DNA of 64,000 nucleotides from NCBI GenBank assembly GCA_964017155.1, contig OZ024867.1:22419520-22483519 (forward strand), in the 5' to 3' direction. This DNA is from Oasisia sp. SBJ-2009 (taxonomy: Eukaryota; Annelida; Polychaeta; Sabellida; Siboglinidae). The translations under genes were made by a program, and so were the position numbers. This document shows positions 12,381-25,754 of the stretch, piece by piece; position 1 is the first letter of the stretch, and the number at the start of each line of letters is the position of its first letter. A model generated the notes under the pieces. That model was not told the origin of the DNA. It worked only from the letters and a program-made list of their open reading frames with translations, and did no database searches.

Positions 12381-13803
12381 ACAACAAGAGTTGTGGTTTA
12401 GATGGTATATCTGCAGAACATTTGAAATTTTGTAGTGATGTTATAATTCCACTGTTGTCTGTGTGCTTTACTAGTTTATTTGTTCATGGGATTTTGCCTG
12501 AATCCATGGTATCTGTAGTACTTGTGCCCGTTGTTAAAAAAAATGCTAGCATATGTAGAAAAAGTAATTACATACCTATTGGTTTAGCCAGCATTGTGTC
12601 CAAGGTTTTAGAAAAAAATATTCATGACCGTATTGCATACAGCCTAATTACATGTGATAATCAGTTTGGTTTCAAGTCTAAACATAGTACAGTCATGTGT
12701 ATATATGCCTTCAAAGAGGCTGTACTAAACTATAAGAGTTTGAATAGTAATGTATAGTCATGTTTTTGGATGCATCCAAAGCTTTTGACCGTGTAAATCA
12801 TTATGTTCTATTTGAAAAACTTATAAAGCGGGGCATACCCGTATATATAGTTAGGATTTTAATATTTTGGTATACTACTAAAAAAATGTACATGTAAGTT
12901 CGAAAAATATCATGTCCAACAATGTTTATGTTACTAACGGGGTGCGTCAAGGAGGAATTATCTTTCCTTATCTTTTTTGTGTTTACATGGATGATATCAG
13001 TAACAAATTAAACAATGTAAATGCTGGATGTATAATAGGTTCCTCGTGAATTAATCATTTGATGTATGCTGATGATTTAGTGCTCATGGCACCTTCATCT
13101 ATGGGTTTATCAATGTAATTATCTGTGCGTTCAGAGTAAGGGATAGAACATGATATTAAATACAATAGTAATAAAAGTAACGTTATGATATTTTTTTTGA
13201 AAACGTTCAAAGATATACACATGCCAAACTTTTTGCTAAATGGTTAAACATTGCCAAGGATTAGTAAATATAAATATCTAGGGCATATTATCACAGAAGA
13301 TCTACGCGACAATGATGACATATCTAGGCAATACAAGAAAATTTATGTTCAGGAAAATGCCTTGATCCGAATGTTTTACATGTGTACAGAATCTATAAAA
13401 TGTATTTTATTTAAATGCTACTGTACTTCATTGTATACCTGCCAGCTGTGCTATCGCTATAGAGCAGAGTCAATGAGAAAACTGTGTGTAGCATAAAATA
13501 ATGTGTTTAGATTTTTATGCAATGAACCTCGAGATTATTGTGCGAGTTATTTGTTTGTGTCAAGAGGCTTACCCACATGTAAAATGTTAATTAGAAAAAA
13601 TGTGTATAGTTTTTTGACGTGTATAGCTAAATAGGGCAATGCAATACTACATAGTATCATGGATAGTGATGCTCTGTATACTTCACCACTGTGTCGACAT
13701 TGGCGAAAAATGGTTTATGTACATAGTTATTAGTCATACTTTAGTTTTTCTATGGATGTAATGTTCCGGAATAAAGTGATTGCATTGAATTGAATTGAAT
13801 TGA
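12381..13803 (+). mobile_element. Second LINE lineage, RT with several stops
   Basis: Follows the CA array at 12300. Readable blocks are LDGISAEHLKF, LVPVVKKNA, YIPIGLASIVSKVLEK, FLDASKAFDRVNH, GVRQGG, MYADDLVLM (around 13064) and KYLGHIITEDL. Stops and frame changes at 12757, 12895 and 13049 show decay. The 3' end has AATAAAG, then a short (TTGAA)n tail. Sequence is unlike the CR1-like copies, so it is a different family. Confidence 0.85.
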
Positions 13804-13804
13804 A

Positions 13805-13912
13805 ACACACAAAGGCAAACACACATACACACGCACGCACGCACGCACGCACGCACGCACACACACCCACACACACACAAACACACACATACACACACAC
13901 ATACACACACGC
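13805..13912. repeat. AC/ACGC-rich array before gene 1 exon 3
   Basis: Interrupted CA and CACG repeats ending about 50 bp before the exon 3 acceptor. Confidence 0.85.
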
Positions 13913-13963
13913 CATTGGTTCATAGGTCCAGGCAGTTGGACAATAAACGGTCGCTGTTTCTAG

Positions 13964-14175
13964 GCAACTTCAAAGACAGAATAGTTGTCCTACGTAACGT
14001 TGTCTCCGACAAACGTGGTCTGGTCTCCCTGATGGCAAACCAAGACAACCAAGGAGGAATTTACGTGAATGAAGACACCGGATGTAACGCGTCAAAGTGC
14101 GTGCAGGCAATCTACATGGACGACCTAGCTACTTTAGCCAGCCGTCACTTCCTGTCACAGCGAGCGATGATAAAG
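13964..14175 (+). CDS. FkbM gene 1 exon 3 (partial gene)
   Basis: Acceptor GTTTCTAG|GC, open 212-nt exon encoding [18 protein letters not shown] and AIYMDDL, donor AAAG|GTTGGG. No exon 1 or exon 2 counterpart lies in the 13.9 kb upstream. The shared intron sequence starts near 12105 (ATAATTATTGAAAACATGCT) and breaks into other repeats before that, so this copy is 5' truncated, or its first exons lie outside the window. Confidence 0.75.
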
Positions 14176-14339
14176 GTTGGGATCAATGGCCTTTTTATCG
14201 GCCATTTAATGTCTAACTAGCGGATGCTGAGTAAACGGTTGGGTGTTCGTTCTCGACAACTATTGCGATATGATGGCACCGATTTATGTTGATCGTATTC
14301 CTAATGGCAGTGTTGAACTGTGGAAGCAAGTTGGCGTGT

Positions 14340-14483
14340 GTTTGCGCGCGCGCGTGCGTGTGTGTGTGTGTGTGCGTGCGTGTGTGTGTGTGTGTGTGTT
14401 TCATTGTTTGTTTGCTTGCTTGCTTGTGTGCGTGCGTGCGTGCGTGCGTTTGTGTGTGTGTGTGTGTGTGTGCATGTTTGTTT

Positions 14484-14552
<69 letters not shown>

Positions 14553-14558
14553 TACGCA
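14340..14558. repeat. TG-rich array in gene 1 intron 3
   Basis: Interrupted TG repeat between exons 3 and 4, mirrored in position in the other copies. Confidence 0.9.
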
Positions 14559-14798
14559 TGTGGGCGTGTATGTGAGAGAGAAAGAGCTTATTGTGTACAT
14601 GTGCTAGAATATGCGCGTATGTCTGTAATCCACGTGAAAACGAACGCACCGATGGACGTTTCTCCCCCGCTGTTGTGTGGCGTTACACAAGTTGCTTTTA
14701 ATGTGTAAATATGACACGACCACTACATTGCTAACAGTGCTGAAACTGACCTCCCTTAAGCGTCACACTAACATCACGATCCCACTGCTCGGAACCAG

Positions 14799-15191
14799 GT
14801 CGACATTGAGCTTCACGAAAGGTTTGCTTTCCAACGATGCGACCGACTCCTGGACGCCATTTACGTGCCGTTTATCTTAATGGAATGGCGGCTGAAGGAA
14901 TTCTCCGACAAGCCGAATACGCCAGACTGGATGTTGGTGAACAGACTAATCGACCGTCTTGTGCAGCGAGGTTACGAGGTGTTCGATGCAACATATCTCT
15001 CCACTCCGCTAAACATCACAACCTGGGAAGAGTGGCCAGGGGATGTTATTTGGAAGCAGAAAGAAGTAAATTTTACTGAGTATTGCTCGTTGCGTTGTGT
15101 TGTGTCGCCCCCCTTACGCTACGTACATTTTCTCGTGGCTCTCTCTTGTCGCGTACAACGTCCGCGTACAACCTCCACGTGCTACGTATGA
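14799..15191 (+). CDS. FkbM gene 1 exon 4, stop lost by frameshift
   Basis: Acceptor ACCAG|GTCGAC and an intact frame through [28 protein letters not shown] and WPGDVIWKQKEVNF. A one-base deletion at the end (AAATTTTACTGA in sister copies, AATTTTACTGAG here) moves the usual TGA out of frame. Translation would run about 36 residues into the former 3'UTR before a TGA at 15189. With no exons 1-2 nearby this is probably a decaying copy, although the body of the exon is clean. Confidence 0.7.
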   Translation, partial: VDIELHERFAFQRCDRLLDAIYVPFILMEWRLKEFSDKPNTPDWMLVNRLIDRLVQRGYEVFDATYLSTPLNITTWEEWPGDVIWKQKEVNFTEYCSLRCVVSPPLRYVHFLVALSCRVQRPRTTSTCYV

Positions 15192-15194
15192 TTA

Positions 15195-16215
15195 TATCGC
15201 TGTATGTACACAACACTCTGTTACGTGCAACAATCAACTCAGATTTAGGTACAACAGTCACATCGTACGTACAATACTCGCGTGTGATATGAAACTCTCA
15301 CATGCTATAGACAACTGTAATACGCTATTTACATCTGCCACATAGTAGGTGATGTTATTGTATATTACAACTCTCATATACTAAGGTATCGGATATTACG
15401 TACAACACTGATGTGTTTTTTGCAACCTTTACAGGTCGCATACATTACTCATATGATAGGTGCAATACTTAATGTTACGTATTATGGTCACACACAACTC
15501 TCACATGTTCCGTACAATAATGATCTGTAATTTACAACTCTTGCACATTACGGCTAACTCTCTCATGTTCAGTATAATTGTCACATATGTTTTTCAACTG
15601 CCACATGTTAGGTATGGCTCTATCATGTTACTAATAATCCTCACACGTGTAATCTTCACATCTTACTCACATAGCCCATATCAATGACGAGTCAATCCAC
15701 GGAAGGGTAATACATATATATTCACACCATGCTGCAATCTTTCTGCAGGCAAAGCAATGTTCATATTTCAGTGTTTCATCACGTCATGCATACGCTACAA
15801 TACGTCAAAACATTACTTACCCGTGTCTGCAAGACCAACGTATTGCATCAATTATGGTGAGACTAGATGTTCTGGTCAAGTTGACATTCCACAATACCTG
15901 TGTAGGGTTCAAACTAATCTTTCGAGTGCAGTTTCAAAGTGTGCTTGCTCTAGTACCATATATGTGATACAGACTGCATCTTAACGGCACCGTCGTGTAT
16001 GACTGTCAGCAGACGTAGCGGACTACATTCTCATTTTCGTCCCGTAACTGTCGCATCAAATGTCCTCAGTTCACAACTGAGACGTGCTAAATTCAGTCCT
16101 GCATACTGCGACATAATAACGATATTTGTTTTAATTAAAAACAATTGAAAAAGCTAGTACTATTTATGTCGAATTCAGAACATAGCCTGAAACTGACATA
16201 TAAAGTATATCATTC
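15195..16215. repeat. 3' flank of gene 1: degenerate CACATGTT-type tandem repeat
   Basis: Irregular repeats around ACAACTCTCACATGTTACGT for about 480 bp, then unique sequence. Collinear copies at 26330-27330 and 32295-33300; a shortened version at 50540-50980. No coding sequence recognised. Confidence 0.7.
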
Positions 16216-16219
16216 TAGT

Positions 16220-16355
16220 GTAAGGCCGCTCTGGGTCTGACGGTAACATTGGCAGAGCGTTACTTCCCAAGGCGGATGTGAGGGGTCAACAAGTGTTGCC
16301 ACCTTACGTCGTTTGGATAATCGAGGATAGACGACCCCATGTTACCATCTCATTT
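16220..16355. repeat. Dispersed ~130-bp repeat (TAAGGCCGCTCTGGGTCTGA)
   Basis: Also at 27351, 33331 and 51371 within duplicons, and a more divergent form near 49256 (AAGGCTGCTCTGACC), so it predates the duplications. Possibly a SINE. Confidence 0.5.
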
Positions 16356-16744
16356 GGATAACCCAGGATAGATGTATCAATGATGGTATTTTTGAGGTTT
16401 ATGCCTGTAACTCGAACAAAACATAAACCCTACGGTGACCAAGCGCCACTGCTTTAGCAACTACACATGCACTACAGATATGCATTGGTCAAGTGAGCAC
16501 ACATTAATAATTAATACTTGAAATCGGTCAAAGAATACCAGAAAATAACGCCTTTTCATCTGTATGCCAACTCCGCCAGGTAGCGCCACCAGACTGGCAT
16601 CATCAACCGTTTTCTTTTAAAGTAATATTATCACCTTCGGTTCGTGTCATCTTTATGTCATATTGTTTAGAGGAGTAGCACGGCTAATATATGAACTATG
16701 GAAACGTCAGGCGAAAGTATCTGGAAGGAATCGGCAGTATGTCG

Positions 16745-17475
16745 ACGTGTGTCGCTGTCGTGTCATCCTATGTCATGAGACATGACTGGCGTAGAGAGTG
16801 ACGCTGTCGTGTCATCCTTTGTCATGAGACATGACTGGCGTAGAGAGTGACGCTGTCGTGTCATCCTATGTCATGAGACATAACTGTCGTAGAGGGTGAC
16901 GCTGTCGTGTCTTCCTTTATCATGAGACATGACTGGCGTGAAGAGTGACGCTGTCGTGTCATGCTATGTCATGAGACATGACTGTCGTAGAGAGTGACGC
17001 TGTCGTGTCATCCTATATCATGAAACATGACTGGCGTAGAGAGTGACGCTGTCGTGTCATCCTATATCATGAAACATGACTGGCGTAGAGAGTGACGCTG
17101 TCGTGTCATCCTATGAACTGAGATATGACTGGCGTAGAGAGTGACGCTGCCGTGTCATCCTATATCATGAAACATGACTGGCGTAGAGAGTGACGCTGTC
17201 GTGTCATCCTATGTCATGAAACATGCCTGGCGTAGAGAGTGACGCTGTCGTGTCATCTTATGTACTGAGATATGACTGGCGTAGAGAGTGACGCTGTCGT
17301 GTCATCCTATGTCATGAAACATGACTGGCGTAGAGAGTAACGCTGCCGTGACATCCTATGTACTGGGATATGACTGGCGTAGAGAGTGACGCTGTCGTGT
17401 CATCCTATTTCATGAGACATGACTGGCATACTGAGTGACGCTGTCGTGTCATTCTATATCATGAGAAATGTCGGT
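16745..17475. repeat. 49-bp minisatellite, copy A (~15 units)
   Basis: Unit contains GACGCTGTCGTGTCATCC and TCATGAGACATGACTGGCGT. Each unit has an imperfect palindrome GTCATG-AGA-CATGAC. Sister arrays sit at 27875, 33855 and 51865. Confidence 0.92.
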
Positions 17476-17479
17476 CGTA

Positions 17480-18195
17480 GTGATTGACGCATTACAATTG
17501 ACCAATTTACCTGTTAATGTAATGTTTTGTAAGGCTCTTAAGTTGCTTGGTTACGCCAGCTATTCCCGTGTACACGTACGTTCAAGATGGGCAAGACGAG
17601 ATTGCCAGTTACATTCGACTGATGACACTAATCAGTGTCAATGTATCACATAGAAGATTGTCAGTGTGATGCAATCGGCACGATTGATCTATTTTACCAA
17701 TGTCTGTCAGTAACAAGTGTATATTATGTACTGGCTTCTTGGGCGGTGACGTCATCAATAGTCGCTAACCCTAACATTTATCAATGGACATTGTGCACAA
17801 TAGCGAGGGAATTCCCCCCGCAGTGCATTGCGGATATTTTGTACTCGTCACAATGTTGCTGTGCCGCCATTATCCCATGTTGAAAGGCTTGTGACGACAC
17901 GCTTGTGAAGTGAATGATGGTAATGTCCAAACTAGTATGGGTAAGTGTATGTTTATGTGACTGACACCTTTCCATATAATTACTTATGTGTATTTGCTTG
18001 TGTATTGATTTTTTATTGCGAAGAGGTAGAGCGCCAAGACCCAAGTCAGGGCCATTTGTCAGGCCTCAGGCTCAAACCAAAAACCCAAATATGTTTTCGC
18101 TGTTCACTTGGTTATATATAATGCTCTTTATCTTGTTTTATAATTTATCTATTTATTATTGTTTTATTGTAATCTATTTTTTATTCAGTATATTT
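17480..18195. other. Spacer between genes 1 and 2
   Basis: Collinear with parts of 28235-31090 and 34255-35590. Contains the dispersed GAGGGAATTCCC repeat at 17783-17890 and AT-rich DNA. No gene seen. Confidence 0.6.
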
Positions 18196-18594
18196 ATTTT
18201 AATGTTTTCGTTTAGTATTACGATATTTTGACCACAACATGCATGTTGAAAGTTTATTTCCTGCAAGTGTGTGTATAGTTACTTTATTTGAACGGCTCCG
18301 CCTGCAGTGCGTTCAATTGGTAAACTAAATTCACAGTATTCATGGCTGACCAAGCTTTCTAGGGTATGATATATTCATAATAGCATTTATTTGACGACAA
18401 TTGCACAAATGCAATAGTAGTGGATTAAATGAGCGTAGGAAAGAAACAAAACACCTATCTTGAAATTGTAAAACAATATACAACAATACCTGTATGGAAT
18501 TGTGGTTAATTCGCAAAAAGATGTATAACACCATATCCAGTTAATTTGTTAGCTGATACTCGTGATAATTCTGTTTTAGGCTAAGTTTCGTTTT
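18195..18594 (+). promoter_or_regulatory. Conserved 5' flank of FkbM gene 2
   Basis: About 400 bp collinear with 40148-40540 upstream of gene 3, including GAACGGCTCCGCCTGCAGTG and GGTATGATATATTCATAATA. Shared position next to exon 1 makes it the likely promoter and 5'UTR region. No defined core element can be named with certainty. Confidence 0.4.
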
Positions 18595-18641
18595 ATGATG
18601 CTAGTTGGCGCGTCTTTGGTGACACTGCTGCTTTTATACAG
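18595..18641 (+). CDS. FkbM gene 2 exon 1 (signal anchor)
   Basis: Two tandem ATGs, then a 14-residue hydrophobic stretch, then donor AG|GTAAAA leaving phase 2. The same 47-nt exon, alike in sequence and phase, recurs at 40541-40587 and on the minus strand at 56290-56244. A TTTTAG|GC acceptor-like site about 18 nt upstream is conserved in all three copies and may mark a 5'UTR splice. Confidence 0.8.
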
Positions 18642-18999
18642 GTAAAACACTTTGTTTAGCGAAAGCGCTCTGATATGTAAAGAATGGTGATCACTATATA
18701 TCAGTGATAAGTGTTTAATTTCCCACGTGTCCCGCGTTGGAGTGACTTCCACACTACAGTCATACTCATGTATATACAGCTGACTTTCTTTCATTAACCA
18801 CAACGAAAGTCATTGCTATTAAACGAAAACCACGCCTGTTCTTCTTTGAACATCATAAAACTATACGGTGGAATGTGTACAGTACTGCGGTTATCGCTCA
18901 CACTGGCTGTCGTGTGGGTATCGCTATCAGGTTACCTAGATTTGTACGTTCACTGCTATGCGTGTCATGGGCCAAATACTACAAATGTCGGTGGGTGAC

Positions 19000-19098
<99 letters not shown>

Positions 19099-19108
19099 TA
19101 CACACATA

Positions 19109-19190
<82 letters not shown>

Positions 19191-19236
19191 TATACACGAA
19201 TATACGAATATTATATATATGTAAATATATAAAAAT

Positions 19237-19295
<59 letters not shown>

Positions 19296-19422
19296 TAGAC
19301 TGATGTATATATAAGTGTACTTATATGTATATACATATATACACATAACATTTATGCATATGCAATTATATTTATATACACACACCCATACACACACATA
19401 TATAGATAAATATATATATATA

Positions 19423-19507
<85 letters not shown>

Positions 19508-22340
19508 TTAATTAGAACGTGGTTAAACCACAATCACTTACTAAGCTAAATGTACACGTGCCTTCAGATTCAATGATACGGCGCGTGTTTCAAAGACGCT
19601 AGAACCTACACACATCGATATCTACAATTTATCGACGGAGATCAATGACGACTTCGACTGTGTCCCAATCAATATCGAGCACAAACCGAAAATATGTCTG
19701 TACTCCGACAAAGAGGACATATACGTGTCGTGGAGAATACGACAACAAGGGATGTGGGAGGCAATGATAGTGAAGAAAGCGTTCCTAAGTATCCTTCTCA
19801 ATGACCCGCACCTTGGTTTCATTGACATCGGCGCCAACCTCGGATTTTACAGTATCGTTGCCGCATCCATGGGACACAACGTCATTTCCGTCGAACCGTT
19901 CGACAACAATCTGCCACGACTTAGCAAGTCAATCAGGCTAGGTGAGTGAATGTTTAGGGTAGGCGAATGCATAGCATCAGGGCACCGTTTCACTAAGACT
20001 GTTCACACTCTTAACAAGGTTTATCAAAGGTTTAAAGCGACACAATCAGTTTTTGGCTTAATTGTTTTTGGCAAAATCATGTGAATCAGTATTTGTTATA
20101 CCTAGTGTAGCGTCCTGACGGCCAACAAATGTTTTATCGAGACACAACTGACTTCGTAATGTTAAACGTCGAATGGTTGTAAGAATCCCGACGCTGTCAC
20201 TCAAATCGCCGTGTTGTCGCCCAAATTCCGGAAGAACGAGGCCGTGACCCGACGGGGGAGGAGCTACGTATGACGCTCGCAATCCATTACTGCGTTCATG
20301 GTAACACAGTTTATCTGGTAAAAGTAACGTGGCATGACTAGTTATGCAGGAGATAAAAAGCATAAGTTATTAAATAACAAATTCTGCCATATATGCATAA
20401 CATTTAATTCGTTATATAGACTAAATGGAAGTAAAATCATTACGTGGGATACTAGATCAATTGTTGTATTTATTGTTATTCTATGTCCTTACATGTGGAG
20501 TGATACCCACTTATTTTGAGTGACACCCACCCTTTGACCTTTACCAATTGGGAGCCGTGCACTTGGTTGTGGTAATCTGTGGCAGTTAATTATGTGTTAT
20601 TGGCTACAAACTGGGAGCCGTGCACCTGGCTGGCAGGTAGTTAATTATTTGTTATTGGCTATACAGGTTTTCCAATAATAATAGGATATCTCTTGTCTGT
20701 TATGATGTGCAAATAAAATATTATTAAACAAATATATACCAAATTTGTGTAACAAATGTAACGCCCCTGTAGAAAAAAAACACTCACCCATACAAATCGC
20801 ATTAACACATACAAATATACTTCATAGCATTACGAATGACAACAAATACACGACACGGCAGCACGTGCAACCCGTCACCTTGTGTTCACGTGATACTGCA
20901 TCACGTCATCATGAATTTTTTTCTGGGCTTTTAGCCACGCCTACATCGGTTTCGAAAACGCCTCGTGTTCGATTTTTACACAGAGTAAGCGGCCTTTACT
21001 ACGTATATTTCAAACCCCAAAATGGGACATGAAAACATCTGTGGACAGTCAGAACGCTACAATAGTTATAACTTCACTAATAATACTCAATAACATGATT
21101 TTGCAATAAAAATGAAAAGCCACGAGTTGATCATATCGCTTTAACTCGTTGCCGTCCAGAGTCAAGCTCCAACCGGAACAAGGAACCCTATGACGTATCG
21201 AGTGTTCACTAAATTAATTAAATTACTGATATAAGTGTATATAAATTAGAATTATACTTAAAATAAAATAAAATGCCACTAAAATGGTACTAATTAAAAT
21301 ACGTTCTCTCTAAAAATACATCAGTAAAATAATACATTATAAGATGTGTGTCTAAAAATACATCAGTAAAAGTAATACTATAAATTAACTATAACTATTA
21401 GTTTACGCTCTTAAAGGAAACAAATTCTGCAGCGTAATCTGACGGATGTGTTAGGAATGAATGAATGAATGAATATTATTTTTTTAGGACAATTTACAAA
21501 ACCCTTAGGGTGAGCCAAAGTTATAAAATGGCAATGATCTCAGTTAATTATGTATACAATATCCAAAATGTGATCTCCTATATCCACTTGGTAGTTGGTT
21601 TAAGCAGAGTGTTTGGAAATTCATTCGGCGGAGGTCTACGGCCCACGATAAACCAAAAACCAAAAACGTTTTTGAATGTGTATTCAAAACCGTTTTTGTT
21701 TTCGCAGGCCGCCCTTGATAAATGACCTAGCGTATTATAAAAGTAAAACATCTTGTGGGTTGTTAATATATTCAGATAGTTTTCACATTCGTTCTGTCAC
21801 CATTTCAAAACAGTCTTTTTCCTCTCCCCGCCCGGTGCCTGGGTTACGAGGTTCAGCATATATTGACACAAAAACGTTTTCTATGTGTATGTTTGTGTCA
21901 TTGACATATGCAGTAACTATCAATACCCTTCCAAGCTTACTACACAATACAAATTGGTAACTGATTGATGATTAATGAAAGGGTTTTGAAACGTTGATTG
22001 CGACGACTCAGTTAACGGTTGTGTATATTTGGTATTTATGCATACCATTGTTCATTACCATAGCAATGTTACTCTTACTACCGTAATTGCTACTAGGATG
22101 ATGACACTAAGAAAATGATCATAATAAGACGAACATAACTATGTAACATATTGTGTCCATAATTCCTGGGATTATGCGCCCTCATGCTCGCCATGACAAA
22201 TCATATCAATACTATATCGATTACATAGCTAGCCATACCTTGCATACTTAACATAAAAACCAAGCATCAACATAATTATTGAAAACATGCTGCATAGTTC
22301 ACCCTGTGAACACTGCATACACACATACACACATACACAC

Positions 22341-22379
<39 letters not shown>

Positions 22380-22575
22380 TACACACATACACACATTCAC
22401 ACATTCACACATTCGCACATTCACACACGCACGCATACACACACATACACACACAAACAGACACACACGCGCACGCATGCACGCACGCACGCACACAAAC
22501 ATATACACACACAAACACAAACACAAACACAAACACAAACACAAACACAAACACACACGCACGCACGCACGCACG

Positions 22576-22656
<81 letters not shown>

Positions 22657-22658
22657 AT

Positions 22659-22702
<44 letters not shown>

Positions 22703-22705
22703 ACA

Positions 22706-22800
<95 letters not shown>

Positions 22801-25667
22801 CATTGGTTCATGCGGTCAAGGCAGTTGGGCAATAAACGGTCGCTGTTTCTAGGCAACTTCAAAGACAGAGTAATTGTCGTACGTAACGTTGTCTCCGATA
22901 AACGTGCTCTGGTCTCCCTGGTGGCATACAAAAACGACAAAGGAAGAACTCACGTGAATGAAGACACCGGATGTACCGCGTCAAATTGCGTGCAGGCAAT
23001 CTACATGGACGACCTAGCTACTTTAGCCAGCCGTCACTTCCGGTCACAACGAGCGATAATAAAGGTTGAGATCAATGGTCTTTTTATCGGCCATTTAATG
23101 TCTTATTAAATGGAAGAAAAAGGCAATAGTTTGGTGTTATGCACCTAAAAGAGTTTACAAAAGTTAACAATTTGCATCTACAATCAAATTTTTAATTTTT
23201 CACAATAGTGGTTTCCTCAGAAAATGGTCTTAAATTGGGAAAATCTAGCTAAATCACCGGCGCTATGAACCGGCCCATCTTGGTCCTTGCAACCAATCAC
23301 AGCCCAGCACTTTGGAAAAGTAATACGTCACGGTGTCGTCTGTTGGTTCAGCTGTCATAACAGAGAGCCAAGCGGTTCGCTAAAAGTGCCATACGTCGGT
23401 TTACAACGAAATCGCGCCAGCAATATTCCACACAGTTCCTCGTGCGCTTGTAGCAACAGTACGGTGAAAGACAATATCAGTAAGCTGTCTTTTTGTTACC
23501 CATTGCATTGACCAGAACTGAAACAGTGGTCCAGTGGATTCGTTGGGACAGTCACAGACACAGCGAGGATGCCAGGCGACCGGGTTGGATTGACCTAACC
23601 ATGAAAAGGACCACCAACAGCCGTCAAACTTCTCCTCACCTATCTTACATACATATACATACACTACGTTATAAAATTTAATCACTTGCATTCCTCTAAC
23701 GAAGAAAATCCATAAAATAAATGCGCATATGTCGATGGCAGTTTCGTCAACCGCTGCCCGGTACAGTAGTATCGCTAAAATAAGTTAGCCTTACACAAAA
23801 TGCCATTAGACGGCACGTTTGTGCGCGCGAATATTTATAAACTTTACTTACTGCATTCGCACGCGCGAAATAGTTTAATTAATTGTAAATAATATAGTAA
23901 TAATTAATTATTATCTTCACATGATTTGCAGGAAATTATAAGTTTTATTATAATATAATAACATTTTATTTATATAGCGTCACATCCATAATTGGTTGAT
24001 AATATTTCAAAATAAATAAAGAAAATATGTGTCTATATAATTAACTAAGTGACCTATCAGTATTAAAACGAACCCATAAAAATTCCATAACAACAAATGT
24101 GATAAATTAATGTAAAGGTAATAAATAATTAAAATGGTAAAATAATTACGACGTAATAATAATTTTCTTTCAACACATACACATATTATGCATAAGAAAA
24201 TATTATTGAAGCTATATTTTTTTCTACTTATGAATTATATTTCCACCACCAGATACGTAATAATAATTATTTTTGGACAAGACACTGTATTAATTATCGG
24301 AACAATAAATCACTGAAATTTAAACAGAATATGAATATAATATGGGAAATATATGGTGGTAGAAAAAGAAGGCTGCGGAGCATTTCAAAATAATAATAGT
24401 AATATGTTATTGTTTAGTTATTATTGTCAAAAACATCGTTTATATAATATAAGCTTGCATGCTTGAAGTACATGCGGGATGTTTATAGAAATATTCTTAA
24501 AATAAACAATGTGACATTATCGAACAACACGTAATTTCCATACCTCTTTTATGACTACCCGGGTAATAGACAATGTTAGTCAATTATGCCAACACATGCA
24601 TTTTTTTTAAATATTACCTGTGGGTAGCATTCTTCTTATTGCATATATTTTTTAAACATTATACTGTGAAGCGCCACAAACAATTATGGATTTGGCGCTA
24701 TATGAAATAAAATATTATAATTATATTATAAGAAAACTAAAAAAAAATCTGAAGATCTTACTAATGATAATAATTAATTATTACTATATTACTTGATTAA
24801 TTAAACTATTTCGCGCGTGCGAATGCAGTAAATAAAGTTTATAAATATTCACGCGCACCACCGCGCCGCCTAACGTTATTTTGTGTAAAGCTAACTGTTA
24901 TAGCGATGTTACGGTAACCGAAGAGCCTGAGTTACCGTCCGGATCTGCGATCGAGTTGCTTTTGTGAATTTTCTTCGTTAGAAGAATGCTAGTGATTTTA
25001 TGTTATAACATAGTGTACGTATATGTATGTAAGACAAGTGAGGAGAAGTTTGGCGGCTGCTGGCGGTCGTTTTCATGGTTAGGTCGGAAAGTAAGTTGAC
25101 ACCAGTCGATCAATGCCGTCTCTGGTTGTTTCTCCTCTCGTCATTTCAATTTCCCTTGGGTCTTCACCACCACGCACATCAGGTCTGTCTGACAACACAG
25201 GCCTTTGTCTTCGTGGCTGAAATCTATATCCAGCCACTTCTGAATCCGTGCTATTTTCGTCAGGCGAAGAATCAGAAAATCCATACTGACACGCCATGTT
25301 ATACTTATTATTTACGCTCTTTTGAGAGTGCAAAGTCACAGCGCCACCCGACGGAGTTGTCAAGAAGTAGTACGACAACCACTGGCCTATCAGTGGCGGC
25401 GAGTTTGATACGTCACTGTTTTTCTAAAATGGAGCATTCCAAGGCTACGTGTTCTAATTTTTGTTTCTGCTAAACCGCTCACGCTAAAAATGTGATTGAG
25501 ATTGGAAATTGTTAGTTTTTCTTAGCTCTATTAGGCCCATATCACCAAACCGTTGCCTTTTTTTCGCTTTAATGGATGCTGAGCAAACGTCTGGTTGGCT
25601 GTTCGTTCTCGACAACTATTGCGATATGATCCCACTGATTTATGCGTGTGTGTGTGCGTGCGCGCGC

Positions 25668-25698
<31 letters not shown>

Positions 25699-25713
25699 TG
25701 TTTGTTTGTTTGC

Positions 25714-25754
<41 letters not shown>

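Noticed and set aside
13915..13963. [13 protein letters not shown] as part of exon 3
   Set aside because: The frame is open, but only the acceptor CTGTTTCTAG at 13963 gives the right phase and the conserved LG-NFKDR join; upstream residues are intron.
14176..14220. [11 protein letters not shown] as the C-terminus of exon 3
   Set aside because: It is intron read past the donor AAAG|GT; splicing to exon 4 restores VDIELHE.
17765..17780. CTAACCCTAAC as telomeric repeat
   Set aside because: Under two units, and part of a larger duplicated segment (also at 28490, 30662, 34525, 35148).
18813..18998. 61-codon frame with a hydrophobic stretch ([20 protein letters not shown]) as FkbM gene 2 exon 1
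   Set aside because: Attractive with a phase-2 GGGTGACC donor, but absent from genes 3 and 4. The 47-nt exon at 18595 is conserved in all three copies and fits better.
22279..23109. 276-codon frame as one protein
   Set aside because: Two thirds is CA repeat; only 22853-23064 is a real exon.
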